This document shows, piece by piece, positions 59,388-64,000 of a stretch of 64,000 bases of DNA (position 1 is the stretch's first letter; each line of letters begins with the position of its first letter). Below the pieces are notes generated by a model. The model was not told the origin of the DNA, searched no databases, and saw only the letters and a list, made by a program, of their open reading frames with translations. The stretch comes from an uncultured Pseudomonadota bacterium (lineage in GTDB: Bacteria; Pseudomonadota; Gammaproteobacteria; Burkholderiales; SG8-39), in contig CAIKRR010000025.1 in assembly GCA_903829815.1 (NCBI GenBank), positions 32,108 to 96,107 of the forward strand, written 5' to 3'. A program made the translations under genes and the position numbers.

Positions 59388-61225
59388 GAGCGCACCCTTG
59401 CGACGCGATCGCGCAACATGCCCCAGATGCCACCCGGGAAGAACATGACGCAGGCGATGAACACCGCACCGATGATCATCATCCAGTGATCATTCCAGGA
59501 ACTGACCAGATTCTTCATCAGGAGAAAGACGGCGGCGCCGATGACCGGACCGACCAGGGTGCCAGCCCCACCCAGCATGGCCATGATGAGGACATCGCCT
59601 GATGCACTCCAGTGCAGGGCCTCGGGCGACACAAATCCATTGAAGAGCGCATAGAGCCCGCCCGAGAAGCCGGCAAGCGTACCGCCGATGGTAAAGGCCA
59701 GCAGTTTGTATTCACCGGTTGCGTAGCCGATGGCGCGCATGCGCGACTCGTTTTCGCGAATACCGACCAATGAATGGCCCAAGGGCGAGGCAATCAGCCG
59801 ACGCAGGCCGAGATAGCTCAGGATGAAGAAGAAGAACGTCATGTAGTACAGCGCAAGTGGGTCATCGAGAGACCAGCCCAGAAAGGATGGCCGACTGGCA
59901 ATGCCGATGCCATCGGACCCACCGGTCACGTCGCGCCACTTGAACGCAATCGAATAGAGCAATTGCGAGAAAGCCAGCGTCAACATGAGAAAGGTGATGC
60001 CACTGGTGCGTACGCAGAAGAACCCGATGATTGCAGCGGCCATTGCAGTGACCGGAATCGCCACCGCCAGACCCAACCAGCCATTGAGGCCGAAGAGCGA
60101 TCCGAGCACGATCACGACGTAGGCGCCCAGTCCGAAGAAAGCAGCGTGACCAAAACTGGGCAAGCCGGTGTATCCAAGGATCAGGTCCAGACTCATCGCG
60201 AAGATCGCAAAGACGAAGATCTCGCTCACCAGGGTACGGTGATAGTCGGGCACGAACAGCGGGAAGACCGCCAGGACCACGAGCGCCAGCCAGGCGAGCC
60301 GACGCGCAAGCTGCGGACGGTTGAAGGGGGCACCGACCGCCACGACCATGCCGGCCGGTGCCACACCGCCCTTGATACCAAACAAGCCCTGCGGTCGCAC
60401 GAGCAGGAAGAAGGCCATGAGCAGATAAATCAGGAACATCGACAGCGCCGGCACATAAGCCTTGCCAAACGCATCGGCCACCCCGACCAGCAGACTCCCG
60501 ACAAAGGCACCGCGCAGGCTACCCATGCCACCAATCACGATCACGATGAACGAAGGAATCAGGATGTCGCCGTCCATGCCCGGGTAGAGGCCCAGTACCG
60601 GTCCGGCCGCAACCCCCCCCAACGCGGCGAGCGCAACACCAGCACCGAACACGCCGCTGAAGAGCGCCGGAATATTGGCCCCCAGGCCGGCAGCCATCGC
60701 ACTGTCATCGACCCCGGCCCGCACCATTGCGCCGAGCCGACTGCGCTCCATCACGAGCCACAGGATGAGGGCGAGCCCGGCACCCAGTGCGAGGAGGAAG
60801 AGCCGATAGGTGGAGAACATGCCACCGGCGATCTCGATGCTGCCTTGCAGGGCATCGGGGGCCGCAAGCTTGCGGATGTCGGAACCCCAGAAGGAGCGCA
60901 CCGCATCGAAGAAGACAAAGGTAAAGCCGAAGGTGAGCAACACCTGATCGAGGTGCCCACGGCGGTAGAGGGGCCGCATGAACAGGCGTTCCATCAGCAG
61001 TCCGATGCCCACCGTGACCACTGGTGCCAGCACAAGCGCAAGCCAGAAGTTCTGCGTCTGACGGGTGACGGAAAGCGCGATGTAGGCACCGAGCATGAAG
61101 AACGACCCATGCGCCAGGCTCACCACATTCATCAGACCGAAAATGAGCGAAAGACCGGCTGCCGTCAGAAACAGCAGCATGCCGTACACCAGCCCGTTCA
61201 GCAGCTGCGCGAGATAGATCTCCAT
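59384..61225 (-). CDS. Fused LivH-LivM ABC permease
   Basis: A 613-residue membrane protein that joins both permeases of a Liv importer. The N-terminal half is LivH-like: LLNGLVYGMLLFLTAAGLSLIFGLMNVVSLAHGSFFMLGAYI and MRPLYRRGHLDQVLLTFGFTFVFFDAV, with IVIGGMGSLRGAFVGSLLVG. From about residue 320 the LivM half follows: FAMSLDLILGYTGLPSFGHAAFFGLGAYVVIVL and GGAGTLVGPVIGAAVFLLMKNLVSSW. The other two Liv sets in the window keep LivH and LivM separate. The ATG at 61225 is the family start; GAGATAGATC precedes it. It lies 28 bases after the flavoprotein gene. Confidence 0.92.
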   Translation of the reverse strand: MEIYLAQLLNGLVYGMLLFLTAAGLSLIFGLMNVVSLAHGSFFMLGAYIALSVTRQTQNFWLALVLAPVVTVGIGLLMERLFMRPLYRRGHLDQVLLTFGFTFVFFDAVRSFWGSDIRKLAAPDALQGSIEIAGGMFSTYRLFLLALGAGLALILWLVMERSRLGAMVRAGVDDSAMAAGLGANIPALFSGVFGAGVALAALGGVAAGPVLGLYPGMDGDILIPSFIVIVIGGMGSLRGAFVGSLLVGVADAFGKAYVPALSMFLIYLLMAFFLLVRPQGLFGIKGGVAPAGMVVAVGAPFNRPQLARRLAWLALVVLAVFPLFVPDYHRTLVSEIFVFAIFAMSLDLILGYTGLPSFGHAAFFGLGAYVVIVLGSLFGLNGWLGLAVAIPVTAMAAAIIGFFCVRTSGITFLMLTLAFSQLLYSIAFKWRDVTGGSDGIGIASRPSFLGWSLDDPLALYYMTFFFFILSYLGLRRLIASPLGHSLVGIRENESRMRAIGYATGEYKLLAFTIGGTLAGFSGGLYALFNGFVSPEALHWSASGDVLIMAMLGGAGTLVGPVIGAAVFLLMKNLVSSWNDHWMMIIGAVFIACVMFFPGGIWGMLRDRVARVRS

Positions 61226-61253
61226 GCCTCGAGCGACTCCGGCTGCAGACCGA

Positions 61254-62501
61254 TCAGTGGCTTGGCACGAGGCGCGAGAAGCCCCACACCTTGTCAGTGG
61301 CAAGACCGGCGAGTTCGCGTCCGCAGTCCTGCAGCACCGCGACCGAGGAGGTCAGATGCTGGGTGGCCCCATGCATGTCGCGGAAGCAGCGTTGCAAGGT
61401 GCCGGCACGCAGCGAGTTGCCCCCCCCCAGGTAATAGGCGGTGTTGACGATCTCGGCAGTGGTCCAGGTCACGTGATTGAGCGCCAGGCGCACCATCGTC
61501 CATTGACGCGTGGAAAGATGGTCACCGCGCGCGAGGGTGTCTTCGACATCCGACCAGGTTTCCCAGGACAGCGCGCGCGCAGCCCGCAACTTGGCTTCGG
61601 CCGTGCCGTACTTTTCGAGAAAACTTTCGCTGTCGCCCAGGCGCCCCAGTCGGTTCACCTTGGTCTGCGAGATGCGTGCTACCTCGTCAAGAATGCGCCG
61701 CCCCAGCCCCAGGGTGAAGCTGGTATGGCCAAGACTGCTCAAGCCGCGGATACCGAGCCAATAAAGTGGTCCACCCTGCTTCGGTTCGTTGCAATCGGTG
61801 AGATGGGTGGCCCCCTCGGGCACGAAAACCCCTTCGGTGGTGTAGTCGATGCTACCCGTTGCCCGCAGCCCCATCACGTCCCAGTTGTCGATCAGGGTGA
61901 AGGCCTCGCGTGGTGCGACGAAGATGCGCATCTCTTGCCCACCGCGTGAATCCATGCGCGGTGACCCATCGGCCTCGAACACCAGCGCACCGTTGTGCAG
62001 GTAATCGGCATGCTTGATGCCCGACCCGTAGGTCCAATGGCCGCTCAGCGTGTAGCCACCCGCGGTGGCGACCGCACGTCCCATCGGCCCACCTTGTCCG
62101 GCGACCACGGCGAAACGGGTCCCGGCAAAGTAGTCGTCGACCACATCGCGATCCAGAAACGCTGCACCCGTGCCGGTAGAGAGGGACGCCGCCATGAGCA
62201 CCCAGCCGGTCGAACCGTCGGCATAGCCCACCTCTTCAATCAGCTTGAAACTGCGCGTCGGTGACAGTTCAAGGCCGCCGTGGCTACTCGGCATCCACAT
62301 GCCGAAAGCACCCGTGGCGTGGAGCGCATCGACCAGTTCGGCATCAAGCGCGCCCTGGCGCTCGTTGACCGGGCCAAGACGCTCGATGAGGGGCAGAAGT
62401 TCGTGCACCGCCGCGGGCAGATCCTCGCGGCAATGGGGAAATGGCGATGCATGACCCGAACTCGTCGAGGCATCGGCCTCGATGGCTGACATATTGCCCA
62501 T
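61254..62501 (-). CDS. Acyl-CoA-dehydrogenase-fold flavoprotein (HsaA-like monooxygenase group)
   Basis: A 415-residue flavoprotein of the acyl-CoA dehydrogenase superfamily. The middle beta-domain has ATAGGYTLSGHWTYGSGIKHADYLHNGALV, and DNWDVMGLRATGSIDYTTEGVFVPEG precedes the C-terminal helical domain; these forms match two-component FMNH2-dependent aromatic hydroxylases (HsaA, group D) better than true dehydrogenases, since the catalytic Glu region is not obvious. GGAGACGACG precedes the ATG at 62501. It heads the operon with the fused permease and ATPases, so it likely attacks the imported substrate. A separate flavin reductase is not seen nearby. Confidence 0.82.
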   Translation of the reverse strand: MGNMSAIEADASTSSGHASPFPHCREDLPAAVHELLPLIERLGPVNERQGALDAELVDALHATGAFGMWMPSSHGGLELSPTRSFKLIEEVGYADGSTGWVLMAASLSTGTGAAFLDRDVVDDYFAGTRFAVVAGQGGPMGRAVATAGGYTLSGHWTYGSGIKHADYLHNGALVFEADGSPRMDSRGGQEMRIFVAPREAFTLIDNWDVMGLRATGSIDYTTEGVFVPEGATHLTDCNEPKQGGPLYWLGIRGLSSLGHTSFTLGLGRRILDEVARISQTKVNRLGRLGDSESFLEKYGTAEAKLRAARALSWETWSDVEDTLARGDHLSTRQWTMVRLALNHVTWTTAEIVNTAYYLGGGNSLRAGTLQRCFRDMHGATQHLTSSVAVLQDCGRELAGLATDKVWGFSRLVPSH

Positions 62502-62529
62502 CGTCGTCTCCAGATGGTGTTTGTTCGCA

Positions 62530-62615
62530 TGAAGCAATCGGCAGAGCAGTGACCAGCGCAGCACCCCAGGCTGGATTGCTTCAGATGTTGAAGCGTATCA
62601 TGCGCGTGTGCTTCA
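62530..62615. promoter_or_regulatory. Divergent regulatory region with alternating TGAAGC sites
   Basis: A 10-base perfect inverted repeat, TGAAGCAATC (62530-62539) and GATTGCTTCA (62574-62583), is followed by TGAAGC (62589-62594) and GCTTCA (62610-62615). Four half-sites in alternating orientation fill the 129-base divergent gap between the flavoprotein and the 2OG-type gene. This arrangement suggests cooperative binding of a dimeric regulator, perhaps with looping. Confidence 0.45.
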
Positions 62616-62630
62616 TTGCCGGGTAACGCG

Positions 62631-63347
62631 ATGCGCCCCTTCCTGTTTCACGATGTCTTCGACATCAATGACAACATCTCGCTGAGCAAGGCTACGGTCG
62701 GCGACGCACCGCTCGTGATTGCAGACCATGTGTTGCGCCAGCCCGCGCTGGCACGCGACATCGCGGCCTCGTCCCCCGCCGCCAACTGGAAGCATGTGCC
62801 GGGCGGTCGCAATTTCGTCGACTACCACGACTGTCGCCTGCGTTTCCCGGTTGCGCCACCCAATCGACTCATCGCGCTCGCGGGCGAGATCATCCGTCAG
62901 GCCTGGTCGGTCGAGGTGCAACCGTTCGCCCCGCATATCGATGTGAACTGGTTCTTGCAGATCGCACCGCGCGGTGCCGACCATGCCCACCCCCATCACG
63001 ACCTCTTCCAGAGCCATGCAAAGCATTCGTTCACATGCCTCGTGTACCTGAACGATGCGAGCGAGAGCATCGGCGGCACGGCCTTTTTCCGCTACCGCCC
63101 GTCGGGTTCCCCGGTGCGTGACGCAAGCTACGAGCGCGACATCCAGACAGAGCCTGAACTCATCGAGAACGGGCAGAACTATTGGCCACAAAGCCCCGAA
63201 CGCTTCTGGGAACTGACCGGCGTCGCCGAAATGGTGCCCGGACGGATGATCATCTTTCCGGGACAGTTCTATCACGCCGCCTGGCACCCGAAGGATGCGT
63301 TCTTCACGAGCCCGCGTCTCACAGTGGCCTTCTGGATGGGAGCCTGA
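62631..63347 (+). CDS. Putative 2-oxoglutarate/Fe(II)-dependent oxygenase-like protein
   Basis: A 238-residue soluble protein. The pattern His122-x-Asp124 (HPHHDLF) ... His215 (FYHAAWHP) ... Arg229 (SPRLTVAFW) fits the double-stranded beta-helix dioxygenases, with Arg as the 2OG carboxylate partner. An N-terminal MRPFLFHDVFDINDNISL is followed by DHVLRQPALARDIA. Overall sequence looks like uncharacterised proteobacterial proteins, so the substrate is unknown. A TTG at 62616 would add five residues. Alone on the plus strand, with a promoter region shared with the flavoprotein operon. Confidence 0.65.
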   Translation: MRPFLFHDVFDINDNISLSKATVGDAPLVIADHVLRQPALARDIAASSPAANWKHVPGGRNFVDYHDCRLRFPVAPPNRLIALAGEIIRQAWSVEVQPFAPHIDVNWFLQIAPRGADHAHPHHDLFQSHAKHSFTCLVYLNDASESIGGTAFFRYRPSGSPVRDASYERDIQTEPELIENGQNYWPQSPERFWELTGVAEMVPGRMIIFPGQFYHAAWHPKDAFFTSPRLTVAFWMGA

Positions 63348-63428
63348 GGGCGCCCGGCCAGACCTCGAAGAAGGCACCAGCGACCTTTGCCTCGGGCGCT
63401 CAGGCCGGTGTCACAAGCCGCGTCTGGG

Positions 63429-64000
63429 CTAGCGTACTTCGACGCGGCTGACCTGATTGCTCAGGCTGTGCGCCATGACCGGTGCGCCATCAGTGGCAAC
63501 GTCCATGTTGCGCACGATGTCGCCGCCGCCCGGAATCGCCCAAGACTGGAACCTCGCGGTTGCCGGATCGAAGCGCACCAAGGTGTTGGGCTTGGCCACC
63601 GACTCGCTGTACCAGAGTGCTCCTTTGGTGAAGACGATCCCATACGGGGCCGACTTGGCCCCGCTGGGCGACAGCCACTCGGTGACCACACCGCTTGCCG
63701 GGTCGAGCCGCCCCAGATAACCGCGCGCAAAATCGGTGTACCAGATCACGTCGTCGGGGCCGATGGCCAGACGACGCGGTCGTGCAGCCGGGTTGGGCAA
63801 CACGTATTCAGTGATCGCAAGCGTGCGCGGGTCGATGCGCCCCACCTTGTTGGTGCCGAATTGCACGAACCACGGCACGCCCTTCGAATCGACCTGGATA
63901 CCGTAAGGGCGCGAGGCGGCCGTCGGCGGTGCAATCAGACGGATATCGCCCGTTTTCGGATCGAGTCGACCCACACGGTTCCCTACTTGCGAGGTGAACC
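63429..64000 (-). CDS. Vgb-like (streptogramin lyase-type) beta-propeller protein (partial, 5' end outside window)
   Basis: The visible 190 residues are the C-terminal part of a beta-propeller with repeats such as VGRLDPKTGDIRLI, VGRIDPRTLAITEYVLP and LGRLDPASGVVTEWLSPSG, each with the YGI or WYT strand (RPYGIQVDSKGVPWFV, PRRLAIGPDDVIWYTDF, APYGIVFTKGALWYSE). This is the virginiamycin B lyase family pattern, though most such proteins are not antibiotic lyases. The reading frame stays open to base 64000, so the start is outside the window. It converges with the 2OG-type gene. Confidence 0.8.
   Translation of the reverse strand, partial: FTSQVGNRVGRLDPKTGDIRLIAPPTAASRPYGIQVDSKGVPWFVQFGTNKVGRIDPRTLAITEYVLPNPAARPRRLAIGPDDVIWYTDFARGYLGRLDPASGVVTEWLSPSGAKSAPYGIVFTKGALWYSESVAKPNTLVRFDPATARFQSWAIPGGGDIVRNMDVATDGAPVMAHSLSNQVSRVEVR

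Noticed and set aside
59774..61447. A 557-codon plus-strand frame rich in Gln, Arg and His
   Set aside because: It is the antisense of the fused LivH-LivM gene; its composition mirrors membrane-helix codons.
1..64000. CRISPR arrays, tRNA or rRNA genes, insertion sequences, prophage genes
   Set aside because: No regularly spaced repeats, cloverleaf genes, transposase or phage-like proteins were seen on either strand.

Overview
The window is a 64 kb piece of a high-GC bacterial chromosome and almost certainly comes from a betaproteobacterium of the order Burkholderiales. The main evidence is the number of orphan Bug-type (tripartite tricarboxylate, TctC-like) periplasmic receptors, together with protocatechuate 4,5-dioxygenase genes, Liv-type ABC importers and molybdenum hydroxylases. 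Genes are densely packed. No gap between genes exceeds about 215 bases, many neighbours share an ATGA stop/start overlap, and I see no rRNA, tRNA, insertion sequence, phage gene or CRISPR array.

Layout. (1) 1-1160, minus: ligB-ligA-like extradiol dioxygenase, cut by the window edge. (2) 1295-6587, plus: a Bug receptor, then a compact four-gene set of alpha/beta-hydrolase with a Cys nucleophile, acyl carrier protein, ketoacyl-ACP synthase and a long, divergent asparaginase-like protein. (3) 6593-8958, minus: a RuBisCO-like protein coupled to an MFS transporter. (4) 9160-21406: a mixed region with a dihydroxyphthalate-decarboxylase/NMT1-like protein, MarR regulator, a sensorless histidine kinase, CynX-like MFS, orphan LivK-type receptor, Gfo/Idh/MocA oxidoreductase, hybrid histidine kinase, two Bug receptors, a PBP7-type peptidase and a methyltransferase. 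(5) 21403-23852, minus: copZ and copA, with the methyltransferase coupled behind them. (6) 23938-35764, minus: an apparent eleven-gene operon with two tandem LivK paralogues, LivHMGF, a Rieske oxygenase, a luciferase-like flavin oxidoreductase, an alpha/beta-hydrolase and an isoquinoline-oxidoreductase-like IorAB pair.

(7) 35913-37423, plus: arginase-family protein and ChrB-like protein. (8) 37429-39594, minus: two more Bug receptors. (9) 39809-42420, plus: a second dihydroxyphthalate-decarboxylase-like protein and two class II aldolases. (10) 42489-44985, minus: shikimate dehydrogenase and an FAD aromatic hydroxylase. (11) 45105-45608: CBS-pair protein. (12) 45575-55272, minus: a Cox/xanthine-dehydrogenase-like LMS enzyme, a complete LivKHMGF importer and an NMT1/THI5-like receptor. 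(13) 55416-57894, plus: a Bug receptor and a Tat-exported LivK. (14) 57947-62501, minus: LivF, LivG, a fused LivH-LivM permease and an acyl-CoA-dehydrogenase-fold flavoprotein. (15) 62631-64000: a putative 2-oxoglutarate/Fe(II)-type protein and the edge of a Vgb-like beta-propeller protein.

How the genes fit together: the window reads as a catabolic region. Three Liv importers, five LivK-type receptors, six Bug receptors and three NMT1/Pht5-like proteins bind and import organic acids or aromatics. Rieske, flavin, molybdenum and extradiol oxygenases and hydroxylases then attack them. The genes that fit this picture least are the acyl-carrier/ketosynthase/Cys-hydrolase/asparaginase-like set (2506-6587) and the RuBisCO-like protein with its transporter (6593-8958). 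These are the best candidates for an undescribed system. All functions are inferred from sequence reading; no database search was run.
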